Shown in pieces: positions 34,085 to 42,986 of a stretch of 64,000 nt of DNA (within the stretch, counting starts at the first letter, position 1; every line of letters begins with the position of its first letter). This DNA comes from Streptomyces sp. DvalAA-43 (lineage in GTDB: Bacteria > Actinomycetota > Actinomycetes > Streptomycetales > Streptomycetaceae). The translations under genes and the position numbers were made by a program. The DNA lies in assembly GCF_900091725.1 (NCBI RefSeq), contig NZ_FMBW01000044.1:62001-126000 (forward strand). The letters run 5' to 3'. Below the pieces are notes generated by a model that ran no database searches, had not been told where the DNA came from, and saw only the letters and a list, made by a program, of their open reading frames with translations.

Positions 34085-34747
34085 ATGCGTCTGAACCGGA
34101 TTCTGCTCTCCGTGGTCCTGGTCGTCGTCGCCCTCGTCGTCCAGGTCTCCGTGCTCGCCCGCCTCCAGCTCCCCGGCGCCGTGCCCGACCTGCTGCTTCT
34201 CGTCGTCCTCTCCCTCGCCTTCGTGTACGGGCACGTCAGCGGCGCCCTCATCGGCTTCGGCGCGGGACTCCTCGCAGACCTGGCACCGCCCGCCGACCAC
34301 GCCGCCGGCCGCTACGCGCTGGTCCTCTGCGTCATCGGCTACCTCGCCGGGCTGGCGAAGCCCGAGAACGGGCAGCTGAAGTCGGCGATGGTCCCGATGC
34401 TGGGGGTCGTCGCCGCGGCGATCGGCTCGACCCTGCTGTACGCGCTGGTCGGCGCGCTCGTCGGGGACACGGCGGCCCGTCATGTCGGCCTCGGCAGCCT
34501 GCTGTTCACCGCCGCCGTCTACGACCTGCTCCTCGCGCCCTTCGTCGTACCCCTGGTCATGGCCGTCGCCAGACGCACCGTGAACGACCCGCTCGCCGAC
34601 ACCTCCGGCGGCGGGGACGTGGCCGCGGGCTGGCTCGCCTCCGGCACCGGACTGCGGATCGGCAGCCAGCGCGGCGGACTGCGCGTCAAGGCCGCCCGCA
34701 ACCGCGCGGCCCGCGCCGGACGCATCAAGGGGGTCAAGCGACTGTGA
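34085..34747 (+). CDS. mreD: Rod shape-determining protein MreD
   Basis: 220-residue polytopic membrane protein with five hydrophobic segments across about residues 5-170 (first helix ILLSVVLVVVALVVQVSVLA). A basic cytosolic tail follows (RIGSQRGGLRVKAARNRAAR). Position between mreC and a class B penicillin-binding protein, together with the PDLLLLVVLSLAFVYG segment, identifies it. The tail is longer than in E. coli MreD. Its TGA overlaps GTG 34744 of a 22-codon frame that reaches the next gene. Confidence 0.93.
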   Translation: MRLNRILLSVVLVVVALVVQVSVLARLQLPGAVPDLLLLVVLSLAFVYGHVSGALIGFGAGLLADLAPPADHAAGRYALVLCVIGYLAGLAKPENGQLKSAMVPMLGVVAAAIGSTLLYALVGALVGDTAARHVGLGSLLFTAAVYDLLLAPFVVPLVMAVARRTVNDPLADTSGGGDVAAGWLASGTGLRIGSQRGGLRVKAARNRAARAGRIKGVKRL

Positions 34748-34812
34748 GTCCGCACCAGAGCCGGGACACCCCGCGCACCTCCGCCCCGACCACCACCGGG
34801 GGCGCCCCGTGA
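34744..34812 (+). CDS. Possible 22-codon coupling ORF between mreD and pbp2
   Basis: GTG at 34744-34746 overlaps the mreD stop (GTGA). The frame reads MSPHQSRDTPRTSAPTTTGG and two more residues, and ends in TGA at 34810-34812, which overlaps the pbp2 GTG at 34809 (GTGA). Both junctions have the geometry of translational coupling, so ribosomes could pass from mreD to pbp2 without release. There is no Shine-Dalgarno of its own. It may be chance; listed because both overlaps are exact. Confidence 0.35.
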   Translation: MSPHQSRDTPRTSAPTTTGGAP

Positions 34813-36974
34813 CCAACATCCCCGAGACCGGCCGGACCCAGCGGGTCCAGATCCGTCTCGTCGTCATCCAGGTCCTCGTCTTCTCCCTGCTGCTCACCCT
34901 CGGCGGGCGCCTGTGGTACCTCCAGATCCGCAACGGTCAGGAGTACAGCGACGAGGCGAAGAACAACCACGTCCAGCAGGTCGTCCAGCCCGCCGTCCGC
35001 GGCTCGATCCTCGACGCGCGCGGCGTGCCCCTCGCCGACAACGAGACCCGGCTGGTGGTCTCCGCCAGCCGCACCGAGCTGATGAAGATGAAGGACGACG
35101 GCAAGAGCGTCCTGACCCGGCTCGCCGACGTCCTCGGCATGAAGCCCAAGGAAGTCCTCGACAAGGTCCGGCTCTGCGACTCCAAGACGCCGCAGCCCTG
35201 CTGGAACGGCTCGCCGTACCAGCCGATCCCGGTCACCGACGAGGCCACCACCCAGCAGGCCCTCACCATCCGCGAACGCGCCGAGGACTTCCCCGGCATC
35301 ACCGCCGAGCCCACCGCCGTACGCCGGTACGCGGCGCCCGGCAAGGCCAACACCGCGCAGGTCCTCGGCTACCTCTCGCCGGTCACCGACGAGGAGATCA
35401 CCAAGGCCCAGAACACCGACTCGCCGTACCTCCGCTCCGACCAGGTCGGCCGCTCCGGCCTGGAGCGCACCTACGACAAGGAGCTGCGGGGCAAGGCCGG
35501 GGTCACCCGCTACGAGGTCGACAACCTCGGCCGGGTCATCGGCCAGGCGAAGAACGACGAGGCGGAGCCCGGCTCCAGCGTCGTCACCTCCATCGACGCC
35601 CGGGTCCAGGCCGTCGCCGAGTACGAGCTCAACGACGCCATGAAGGTGGCCCGCCAGTCGTTCGACAAGAACACCGGCGAGAACTACAAGGCCGACTCCG
35701 GCGCCGTCGTCGTCATGGAGGCCAGGACCGGCCGCGTCGTCGCGATGGCCTCGCTGCCCGACTACGACCCCAACTCCTGGGTCGGCGGCATCTCCGCCAA
35801 GGACTACGCCAAGCTCACCGGCAAGAACTCCAACTTCCCGCTGCTGAACCGGGCCATCCAGGCCCAGGCCGCCCCCGGCTCGATCTTCAAGGTCATCTCC
35901 TCGACCGCCGCGGTCAACGCCGGCTACCCCTTCAACGGCAGCTACCCCTGCCCCAGCTCGTACAACGTCGGCGGACAGACCTTCAAGAACTTCGAGTCCC
36001 AGGGCTACGGCGACATCACCATCGGCCGGGCCCTCGAAGTCTCCTGCGACACCGTGTACTACGGCATCGCGCACAAGGAGTGGCTGAAGGACGGCGGGAT
36101 GAACCCCAAGAAGCACCCCAACGACTGGTTCTACAAGACCGCCCACCAGTTCGGCCTCGGCAAGGAGACCGGCATCGACCTCCCCAACGAGGTCAGCGGC
36201 CGCGTCCCCGACCGCAAGTGGAAGCAGGACTTCTTCAAGGCGAACAAGGACGCCTGGTGCAAGCAGGGCAAGAAGGGCGGCACGTACGTCGAGCAGATCG
36301 CGTACGAGAACTGCCTCGAAGGCGACAAGATGCGCGCCGGTGACTCCGTCAACTACTCGATCGGCCAGGGCGACACGCTCGTCACCCCGATCCAGATGGC
36401 CACCATCTACTCCGCGATCTCCAACGGCGGCACCCTCTACGACCCCACCGTCGGCAAGGCGATCGTCAGCGGCGACGGCAAGAGCGTCCAGGAGATCAAG
36501 CCCAGGTCGCACGGGAAGCTGCCCTTCACCCGCAAGACCCGCAACGAGATCGACGGCGCCCTCGCGGGCGTCGCGACCCGCGGTTCGGCCGCCTGGCGGT
36601 TCGGCGGCTGGCCGCAGGACAAGATCCCGATGCACGCCAAGACGGGTACGGCCGAGGTCTACGGCAAGCAGACGACCTCCTGGTTCGCCACATACACCAA
36701 GGACTACTCGGTCGTCATGACGATCTCCCAGGGCGGTACGGGCTCCGGTGCGTCCGGGCCCGCCGTGCGCCACATCTTCGACTCCCTCTACGGCCTCGAC
36801 GCCTCCGGCAAGCAGGACCTCAAGAAGGCGCTGCTGCCCACTCCGCAGAAGTCGCTGCCCAAGATCCAGCAGGACGGCTCGATCGAGTCCCCGGAGATCA
36901 AGCCCTACCGTCCCGCCCCGTCACCGGCCCCGGACGGACAGACCCTCGCCGCGGCCCTGGGGAGGCGCGACTGA
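34809..36974 (+). CDS. mrdA: Class B penicillin-binding protein 2 (MrdA-like transpeptidase)
   Basis: 721 residues. N-terminal membrane helix IQVLVFSLLLTLGGRLWYL (about 17-36), a dimerisation/pedestal domain, and a transpeptidase domain. Active-site motifs: Ser358-x-x-Lys361 (APGSIFKV), Ser412-Cys-Asp414 (EVSCDTVYY) where most PBP2s have SxN, and Lys611-Thr-Gly613 (AKTGTAE). It cross-links peptidoglycan outside the membrane together with the glycosyltransferase RodA. The segment GDKMRAGDSVNYSIGQGDTL is typical. GTG 34809 has no strong ribosome site, supporting coupling with the upstream frame. Its TGA overlaps the rodA ATG by one base. Confidence 0.95.
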   Translation: MTNIPETGRTQRVQIRLVVIQVLVFSLLLTLGGRLWYLQIRNGQEYSDEAKNNHVQQVVQPAVRGSILDARGVPLADNETRLVVSASRTELMKMKDDGKSVLTRLADVLGMKPKEVLDKVRLCDSKTPQPCWNGSPYQPIPVTDEATTQQALTIRERAEDFPGITAEPTAVRRYAAPGKANTAQVLGYLSPVTDEEITKAQNTDSPYLRSDQVGRSGLERTYDKELRGKAGVTRYEVDNLGRVIGQAKNDEAEPGSSVVTSIDARVQAVAEYELNDAMKVARQSFDKNTGENYKADSGAVVVMEARTGRVVAMASLPDYDPNSWVGGISAKDYAKLTGKNSNFPLLNRAIQAQAAPGSIFKVISSTAAVNAGYPFNGSYPCPSSYNVGGQTFKNFESQGYGDITIGRALEVSCDTVYYGIAHKEWLKDGGMNPKKHPNDWFYKTAHQFGLGKETGIDLPNEVSGRVPDRKWKQDFFKANKDAWCKQGKKGGTYVEQIAYENCLEGDKMRAGDSVNYSIGQGDTLVTPIQMATIYSAISNGGTLYDPTVGKAIVSGDGKSVQEIKPRSHGKLPFTRKTRNEIDGALAGVATRGSAAWRFGGWPQDKIPMHAKTGTAEVYGKQTTSWFATYTKDYSVVMTISQGGTGSGASGPAVRHIFDSLYGLDASGKQDLKKALLPTPQKSLPKIQQDGSIESPEIKPYRPAPSPAPDGQTLAAALGRRD

Positions 36975-38164
36975 TGGCAGGCTTCTCCGTCCAGCGGTAC
37001 GCTCCCGAGCGCTCCGCCTGGGGCAAACTCACCGCCCGCGACTCCGTGGTACGCAAACTGGACTGGCCGCTGCTCGGGTCCGCGCTCGCGCTCTCCTTCA
37101 TCGGCTCGCTGCTGGTCTACTCGGCGACCCGGGGGCGCGACTCGCTCACCCACGGCGATCCGTACTACTTCCTCTTCCGGCACGCCCTCAACACCGGCAT
37201 CGGCTTCGCCCTGATGGTCGGCACGATCTGGCTCGGCCACCGCACCCTGCGCGGCGCCGTCCCGATCCTCTACGGGCTCTCGGTGATCCTGGTGCTGGCG
37301 GTGCTCACCCCGCTCGGCGCCACCGTCAACGGCGCGCACGCCTGGATCATCATCGGCGGCGGCTTCTCGCTCCAGCCGTCCGAGTTCACCAAGATCACCA
37401 TCATCCTGATCATGGCGATGCTGCTCGCCGAGCGCGTCGACGCGGGCGACCAGCTCCACCCCGACCACCGGACCGTCGCCAAGGCCCTCGGCCTGGCGGC
37501 CGTCCCGATGGCCGTCGTCATGGGCATGCCGGACCTCGGCTCCGTGATGGTCATGGTCGTCATCGTGCTCGGTGTGCTCCTCGCCTCCGGCGCGTCGAAC
37601 CGCTGGATCGGCGGCCTGCTCGGCGCGGGCGTGGCCGGCGCGATCGCGATCTGGCAGCTCGGTCTGCTCGACGAGTACCAGATCGCCCGGTTCGCCGCCT
37701 TCGCCAACCCCGCGCTCGACCCGGCGGGCGTCGGCTACAACACCAACCAGGCCCGTATCGCGATCGGCTCCGGCGGCCTCTCCGGGACGGGGCTCTTCCA
37801 CGGCACCCAGACCACCGGCCAGTTCGTCCCCGAGCAGCAGACCGACTTCGTCTTCACCGTCGCGGGCGAGGAGCTCGGCTTCCTCGGCGCCGGGCTGATC
37901 CTGGTCCTGCTCGGCGTCGTCCTGTGGCGCGCCTGCCGGATCGCCCGCGAGACGACCGAGCTGTACGGCACGATCGTCGCCGCCGGGATCATCGCCTGGT
38001 TCGCCTTCCAGGCCTTCGAGAACATCGGGATGACGCTCGGCATCATGCCGGTCGCCGGGCTCCCGCTGCCGTTCGTGTCGTACGGGGGGTCCTCGATGTT
38101 CGCCGTCTGGGTGGCCGTCGGGCTGCTCCAGTCGATCAGGGTGCAACGGCCGATAAGCGCCTGA
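36974..38164 (+). CDS. rodA: SEDS peptidoglycan glycosyltransferase RodA
   Basis: 396 residues, ten membrane segments. SEDS signatures are visible: HGDPYYFLFRHALNTGIGF, GAHAWIIIGGGFSLQPSEFTKI (conserved loop), MPDLGSVMVMV, the extracellular catalytic-loop region IAIGSGGLSGTGLFHGTQ with QTDFVFTVAGEELGFLG, and PLPFVSYGGSSMFA. It polymerises lipid II glycan chains with the PBP2 encoded just upstream, sharing a one-base TGATG overlap. It closes the mre operon; 51 bases follow before the CYTH-CHAD gene, which has its own minus-10 box. Confidence 0.96.
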   Translation: MAGFSVQRYAPERSAWGKLTARDSVVRKLDWPLLGSALALSFIGSLLVYSATRGRDSLTHGDPYYFLFRHALNTGIGFALMVGTIWLGHRTLRGAVPILYGLSVILVLAVLTPLGATVNGAHAWIIIGGGFSLQPSEFTKITIILIMAMLLAERVDAGDQLHPDHRTVAKALGLAAVPMAVVMGMPDLGSVMVMVVIVLGVLLASGASNRWIGGLLGAGVAGAIAIWQLGLLDEYQIARFAAFANPALDPAGVGYNTNQARIAIGSGGLSGTGLFHGTQTTGQFVPEQQTDFVFTVAGEELGFLGAGLILVLLGVVLWRACRIARETTELYGTIVAAGIIAWFAFQAFENIGMTLGIMPVAGLPLPFVSYGGSSMFAVWVAVGLLQSIRVQRPISA

Positions 38165-38215
38165 GCCGGTACGCGAGCACTGCCCATGCGCGGACAACAC
38201 GTCTAGATTCGGGTC

Positions 38216-39736
38216 ATGGCGGACTCGAAGCGTGAGATCGAGCGGAAGTACGAAGCCACCACGGAGACCCGGCTCCCGGACCTGAGCCGGGTGGCCGGGG
38301 TCTTCGCGGTCGCCCACCTCGGCGTCGCCGAACTGGACGCCGTCTACTACGACACCGAGGACCTCCGGCTCGCGGCGGACTCCCTCACCCTGCGCCGCCG
38401 CACCGGCGGCGGCGACGCCGGCTGGCACCTCAAGTTCCCGGTCGCCTCCGGCATCCGGGACGAGCTGCGAGAACCCCTCTCCGACACCCTGCCGCGCTCC
38501 TTCGCGGGGCTGCTGCGCTCCCGGGTCCGCGACCGCGCCCTCGTCCCCGTCGTCCGGCTGCTCTCCGCCCGCGACGTCCACCACCTCCTCGACGCCGACG
38601 GCGCCCTGCTCGCCGAGATCAGCGTCGACCGGGTGCGGGCCGAACGGCTGACGGGCGGCGGCGCCACGGCCGCCTGGACCGAGATCGAGGCCGAACTCGC
38701 CGACGACGGCGACCCCGCCTTCCTCGACGCCGTGGAGCACCGGCTGGGCAAGGCCGGGATCCGCCCGTCCGCCTCCCCGTCCAAGCTGGCCAGGGCACTC
38801 GCCGAGACCGCGCCGGAGCGGAGTACGAGCCCCGCCGACAGGCCCCGGCCGCGCACCGCGGGCGACCACGTCCTCGCTTACGTACGGCACCAGGCCGAGG
38901 CGATCGTCGCCCTCGACCCCGCCGTGCGCCGCGACCTGCCCGACTCCGTGCACCAGATGCGGGTCGCCACCCGCAGGCTGCGCAGCGTGCTGCGGACGTA
39001 CCGGAAGATCCTCGACCGGGGCGTCACCGACCCGGTCGGCGACGAGCTGAAGTGGCTGGCCGCCGAGCTCGGCATCGACCGCGACCAGGAAGTGCTCGAC
39101 GCCCGGCTGCGCGCCCGCCTCGACGGCCTGCCCCGCACCCTGGTCCTCGGCCCGGTCCGCGGGCGGCTCCGGATCTGGTCGGTGGCCCGCCGCAACGGCT
39201 CCCGCCGCCGTACCGTCGCCGTGCTCGACGGGAAGCGGTACCTGGCACTCCTGGAGAGCCTGGACACCCTGCTCGCCGCCCCGCCCCTGCTGCCCGCCGC
39301 CTCGCGCGCCCCGGGGCGCGCGCTGCCCCGCGCCGTGCTGAAGGAGTACCGCCGCCTCGCCGCCCGCGTCGGCCACGCCCTGGAGCTCCCGCCCGGCCAC
39401 GACCGGGACGTGGCCCTGCACGAGGCCCGCAAGGCGGCCAAACGCGCCCGGTACGCGGCGGAGGCGGCCCGGCCCGCGCTCGGCAGGCCCGCCAAGCGGT
39501 TCGCCAATCGGATGAAGGCCGTACAGAGCCTCCTCGGCGACCACCAGGACAGCGTGGTCGCCCGCGAGGCGCTGCGCACCCTGGCCGTCCAGGCGCACGC
39601 GGCGGGGGAGCCTTCCTTCACCTGGGGAGTGCTCCACGGGCGGGAGGCGGCGGCCGCCGAGGCCCGGGAGCGGGAGCTGCCGGAGGTGTGGGAGCGGGCG
39701 TCCCGGGCGAAGCTGCGGGCGGCACTGGGAGGCTGA
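38216..39736 (+). CDS. CYTH-CHAD domain protein
   Basis: 506 residues. The N-terminal CYTH (triphosphate tunnel) domain covers about 1-200 and keeps EIERKY (ExExK), YYDTEDLRL, LRRRTGG and WHLKFPV. The CHAD domain (about 215-505) is all-helical with conserved histidines in ESVHQMRVATRRLRSVL-like segments (DSVHQMRVATRRLRS) and HEARKAAKRARYAAEAA. CYTH domains hydrolyse inorganic triphosphate or bind polyphosphate-like ligands; CHAD domains bind polyphosphate granules. Residues fit an active metal-dependent triphosphatase, but the substrate is inferred. ATG 38216 lies exactly six bases after TAGATT (38204-38209), so the mRNA is probably leaderless. Confidence 0.92.
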   Translation: MADSKREIERKYEATTETRLPDLSRVAGVFAVAHLGVAELDAVYYDTEDLRLAADSLTLRRRTGGGDAGWHLKFPVASGIRDELREPLSDTLPRSFAGLLRSRVRDRALVPVVRLLSARDVHHLLDADGALLAEISVDRVRAERLTGGGATAAWTEIEAELADDGDPAFLDAVEHRLGKAGIRPSASPSKLARALAETAPERSTSPADRPRPRTAGDHVLAYVRHQAEAIVALDPAVRRDLPDSVHQMRVATRRLRSVLRTYRKILDRGVTDPVGDELKWLAAELGIDRDQEVLDARLRARLDGLPRTLVLGPVRGRLRIWSVARRNGSRRRTVAVLDGKRYLALLESLDTLLAAPPLLPAASRAPGRALPRAVLKEYRRLAARVGHALELPPGHDRDVALHEARKAAKRARYAAEAARPALGRPAKRFANRMKAVQSLLGDHQDSVVAREALRTLAVQAHAAGEPSFTWGVLHGREAAAAEARERELPEVWERASRAKLRAALGG

Positions 39737-39786
39737 GCATCGGGGTACGCTTGATGGTCACCCTTGCCGGCTCTCGAAAGTGCGCG

Positions 39787-41712
39787 ATGTCTGTCGATTC
39801 GGTCTTCCCACAGCTCGAAGCTCTGCTCCCGCATGTGCAGAAGCCCATCCAGTACGTCGGCGGTGAGCTCAACTCCACCGTCAAGCCGTGGGACGAATGC
39901 GACGTCCGCTGGGCACTGATGTACCCGGACGCGTATGAGGTCGGGCTCCCCAACCAGGGCGTCATGATCCTCTACGAGGTGCTCAACGAGCGCCAGGGCG
40001 TCCTCGCCGAGCGCACCTACAGCGTGTGGCCGGACCTCGAAGAGCTGATGCGTGAGCACAAGGTCCCGCAGTTCACCGTGGACAGCCACCGCCCGGTCAA
40101 GGCGTTCGACGTCTTCGGGCTGAGCTTCTCCACCGAGCTCGGCTACACCAACATGCTCACGGCCCTGGACCTCGCGGGCATCCCGCTGGAGGCCCGCGAC
40201 CGTACCGTGGACGACCCGATCGTGCTGGCCGGCGGCCACGCCGCGTTCAACCCCGAGCCGATCGCCGAGTTCATCGACTGCGCGGTCATCGGCGACGGCG
40301 AGCAGGCCGTCCTGGAGATCACCGAGATCGTCCGCGCCTGGAAGGCCGAGGGCCGCCCCGGCGGCCGCGAGGAGGTCCTCTTCCGCCTCGCGAGGACCGG
40401 CGGCGTCTACGTCCCGGGCTTCTACGACGTCGAGTACCTCCCGGACGGCCGCATCGGCCGCGTCGTGCCCAACAAGTCGGGCGTGCCGTGGCGCGTGTCC
40501 AAGCACACGGTCATGGACCTCGACGAGTGGCCCTACCCCAAGCAGCCCCTCGTCCCGCTCGCCGAGACCGTCCACGAGCGGATGTCCGTCGAGATCTTCC
40601 GCGGCTGCACCCGCGGCTGCCGTTTCTGCCAGGCCGGCATGATCACGCGCCCCGTGAGGGAGCGAAGCATCACCGGCATCGGCGACATGGTCGAGAAGGG
40701 CCTCAAGGCGACCGGCTTCGAGGAGGTCGGCCTGCTCTCGCTCTCCTCCGCGGACCACACCGAGATCGGCGAGATCGCCAAGGGACTCGCCGACCGGTAC
40801 ACCGAGGACAAGATCGGCCTCTCGCTGCCCTCCACCCGCGTCGACGCGTTCAACGTGGACCTGGCCAACGAGCTGACCCGTAACGGCCGCCGCTCCGGAC
40901 TCACCTTCGCCCCCGAGGGCGGCTCCGAGCGGATGCGCAAGGTCATCAACAAGATGGTCTCCGAAGAGGACCTCATCCGTACCGTCGCCACCGCGTACGG
41001 CAACGGCTGGCGCCAGGTGAAGCTGTACTTCATGTGCGGCCTGCCCACCGAGACCGACGAGGACGTGCTCCAGATCGGCGACATGGCGGTCAACGTCATC
41101 GCCAAGGGCCGCGAGGTCTCCGGCCAGAACGACATCCGCTGCACCGTCTCCATCGGCGGCTTCGTGCCCAAGCCGCACACGCCGTTCCAGTGGGCCCCGC
41201 AGCTGAGCGCCGAGGAGACCGACGCCCGGCTCACCAAGCTCCGCGACAAGATCCGCGGCGACAAGAAGTACGGCCGCTCCATCGGCTTCCGCTACCACGA
41301 CGGTAAGCCCGGCATCGTCGAGGGCCTCCTCTCGCGCGGCGACCGCCGCGTCGGCTCCGTCATCCGCGCGGTCTACGAGTCCGGCGGCCGCTTCGACGGC
41401 TGGCGCGAGCACTTCAGCTACGACCGCTGGATGACCGCCGCCGAGAAGGCGCTGCCCGAGTACGGCGTGGACGTCGACTGGTACACCACCCGCGAGCGGA
41501 CCTACGAGGAGGTCCTGCCCTGGGACCACCTGGACTCCGGCCTCGACAAGGACTGGCTCTGGGAGGACTGGCAGGACTCACTCGACGAGACCGAGGTCGA
41601 GGACTGCCGCTGGACCCCCTGCTTCGACTGCGGCGTCTGCCCGCAGATGGACACCAGCATCCAGATCGGCCCGACCGGCAAGAAGCTGCTGCCGCTGTCG
41701 GTGGTGAAGTAG
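39787..41712 (+). CDS. Radical SAM protein of the TIGR03960 family
   Basis: 641 residues. A B12-binding-like N-terminal part (about 1-230) precedes the radical SAM core. The iron-sulfur motif is CTRGCRFCQAG near residue 278, inside RMSVEIFRGCTRGCRFCQ. LSLPSTRVDAFNVDLANEL, TFAPEGGSERMR and VKLYFMCGLPTETDED are family segments. The C-terminus has CRWTPCFDCGVC, a second cysteine cluster. TIGR03960 proteins nearly always occur with a DUF2344 partner (here 43067-43891), and their reaction is not established. ATG 39787 is chosen; TACGCT at 39746-39751 may be its promoter. The genes downstream (rne, rplU, rpmA, obg) suggest a role linked to RNA or ribosomes. Confidence 0.92.
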   Translation: MSVDSVFPQLEALLPHVQKPIQYVGGELNSTVKPWDECDVRWALMYPDAYEVGLPNQGVMILYEVLNERQGVLAERTYSVWPDLEELMREHKVPQFTVDSHRPVKAFDVFGLSFSTELGYTNMLTALDLAGIPLEARDRTVDDPIVLAGGHAAFNPEPIAEFIDCAVIGDGEQAVLEITEIVRAWKAEGRPGGREEVLFRLARTGGVYVPGFYDVEYLPDGRIGRVVPNKSGVPWRVSKHTVMDLDEWPYPKQPLVPLAETVHERMSVEIFRGCTRGCRFCQAGMITRPVRERSITGIGDMVEKGLKATGFEEVGLLSLSSADHTEIGEIAKGLADRYTEDKIGLSLPSTRVDAFNVDLANELTRNGRRSGLTFAPEGGSERMRKVINKMVSEEDLIRTVATAYGNGWRQVKLYFMCGLPTETDEDVLQIGDMAVNVIAKGREVSGQNDIRCTVSIGGFVPKPHTPFQWAPQLSAEETDARLTKLRDKIRGDKKYGRSIGFRYHDGKPGIVEGLLSRGDRRVGSVIRAVYESGGRFDGWREHFSYDRWMTAAEKALPEYGVDVDWYTTRERTYEEVLPWDHLDSGLDKDWLWEDWQDSLDETEVEDCRWTPCFDCGVCPQMDTSIQIGPTGKKLLPLSVVK

Positions 41713-41744
41713 CCGCCGCGGCCGGGTTGGTGACAGCCGCGTGA

Positions 41745-41782
41745 CGAAGGCCCGGTCCGGGAAACTCCGGACCGGGCCTTCG
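41745..41782 (+). terminator. 16-bp perfect hairpin directly before the next start codon
   Basis: CGAAGGCCCGGTCCGG (41745-41760) pairs with CCGGACCGGGCCTTCG (41767-41782) around a 6-base loop. It would end the radical SAM transcript, yet it stops only four bases before ATG 41787, leaving no room for a ribosome site. Confidence 0.8.
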
Positions 41783-41786
41783 CGTC

Positions 41787-42986
41787 ATGTACGGCATGGA
41801 CTACGGCAAGCACCAGGCCCCCGCGCGGTACGAGGCGGGCGAAGGCTGTCTGACCACGTTGATCCGGATCCCGGTGCGGATCGTGGTGCTGGTCGTCGTG
41901 CTGCCGGTGCGGATGGTCTGGGACGCCCTGGTGGTGGCGGGCCGCGCCGTCGACCGGGCGCTGCTGCGTCCGCTGGGACGTGCCCTGTCCTGGCTGTTCG
42001 GGACACTGGTGGTGATCCCCGCCGGCCGGCTGTACGCGTCGGTGCTCACCCCGCTCGGCCATGCGCTGCTGTGGCTGGCGGCGGCGGTCTTCGTGTGGCC
42101 GTGGGTCGCGCTGTGGCGGTATGCGGTGGTGCCGGGGGCGCGGTACGGGCTGGTGGTGCCGGTGGTGTGGCTGTACGCGTCGGTGCTCACCCCGCTCGGG
42201 CACGGGGTGCGGTGGGTGTACCGGGCGGTGCTCGTGCCTGCCGGACGCGGGATCCGGGCGGTCGTCGGCCAGGTGCTCACGGTGCTCCTCGTCCTCCCGG
42301 TGGCCGGGCTGTGGCGGTATGTCCTGGTGCCACTCGCGCTCGCCGCCGCCTGGCTGGCCGAGCACCTGGTCGTACGGTCGTCGGCCTGGCTGTACCGGGA
42401 AGCGCTCACCCCGCTCGGCCATGGCATCACCTGGCTGCTCGACCTGCTGGGACGCGGGGTCGCGGCGGCCGGGGCCGGTCTGTGGGCGGCGGCGGGGTGG
42501 CTGGTCGCGACCCTGGTGGTCGCTCCGCTCCGGTGGCTGTACCGGCGGGTCCTGGCCCCGGTCGGCCGGGAGATCGCCGAGGCCCTCGGCGTCGCCTGGC
42601 GCATCGCGGGGTACATCTCTCGGGCCGTCGGGCGGGCCATTGCCTGGCTGGCCCGGTATCTGGTCGTGGCGCCGGTGACCTGGGTCCACCGCACGGTCTG
42701 CACACCGATGGGGCATTTCCTGCGCGACCGGATCTGGGCCCCGGCCAAGAGGGGAGCCGTCGAGGCCGGGCGCGCGGCCCGGTCGGCGCTGCGCTCGGCG
42801 CGCGAGACCGTACGCCAGGCGCGCCGCGACGCATGGCGTGCGCTGGTCGGCGGGCCGGGGGCGCCCGAGCCCCGGGAACCGGGGAGGTCCCTTGCGCGTA
42901 CTCTGGGTAGTACAACGACTGTGCCCAGCGCGGCGCCCGCATCAGAGGTCTCCTCGCCCGGAAAGCAAGACGCCGGGTGCGGGTGA
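41787..42986 (+). CDS. Hydrophobic protein with repeated TPLGH motifs, unknown function
   Basis: 399 residues, strongly G/C at codon third positions. After a 20-residue polar start, the protein is a chain of hydrophobic stretches. Between them a motif T/A-P-L/V/M-G-H/R recurs at residues 88, 135, 208, 257 and 306 (LTPLGHALLWL, LTPLGHGVRWVY, LTPLGHGITWLL, LAPVGREI, CTPMGHFL), mostly 47-49 apart. Aromatic-basic segments such as ALWRYAVVPGARY and GLWRYVLVPLALAA repeat as well. The C-terminal 90 residues are basic and then low-complexity. It may be a membrane-embedded or membrane-surface solenoid. No family is recognised. It separates the radical SAM gene from its usual partner. A hairpin abuts the ATG, so the true start could be ATG 41796 or later. 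Confidence 0.7.
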   Translation: MYGMDYGKHQAPARYEAGEGCLTTLIRIPVRIVVLVVVLPVRMVWDALVVAGRAVDRALLRPLGRALSWLFGTLVVIPAGRLYASVLTPLGHALLWLAAAVFVWPWVALWRYAVVPGARYGLVVPVVWLYASVLTPLGHGVRWVYRAVLVPAGRGIRAVVGQVLTVLLVLPVAGLWRYVLVPLALAAAWLAEHLVVRSSAWLYREALTPLGHGITWLLDLLGRGVAAAGAGLWAAAGWLVATLVVAPLRWLYRRVLAPVGREIAEALGVAWRIAGYISRAVGRAIAWLARYLVVAPVTWVHRTVCTPMGHFLRDRIWAPAKRGAVEAGRAARSALRSARETVRQARRDAWRALVGGPGAPEPREPGRSLARTLGSTTTVPSAAPASEVSSPGKQDAGCG

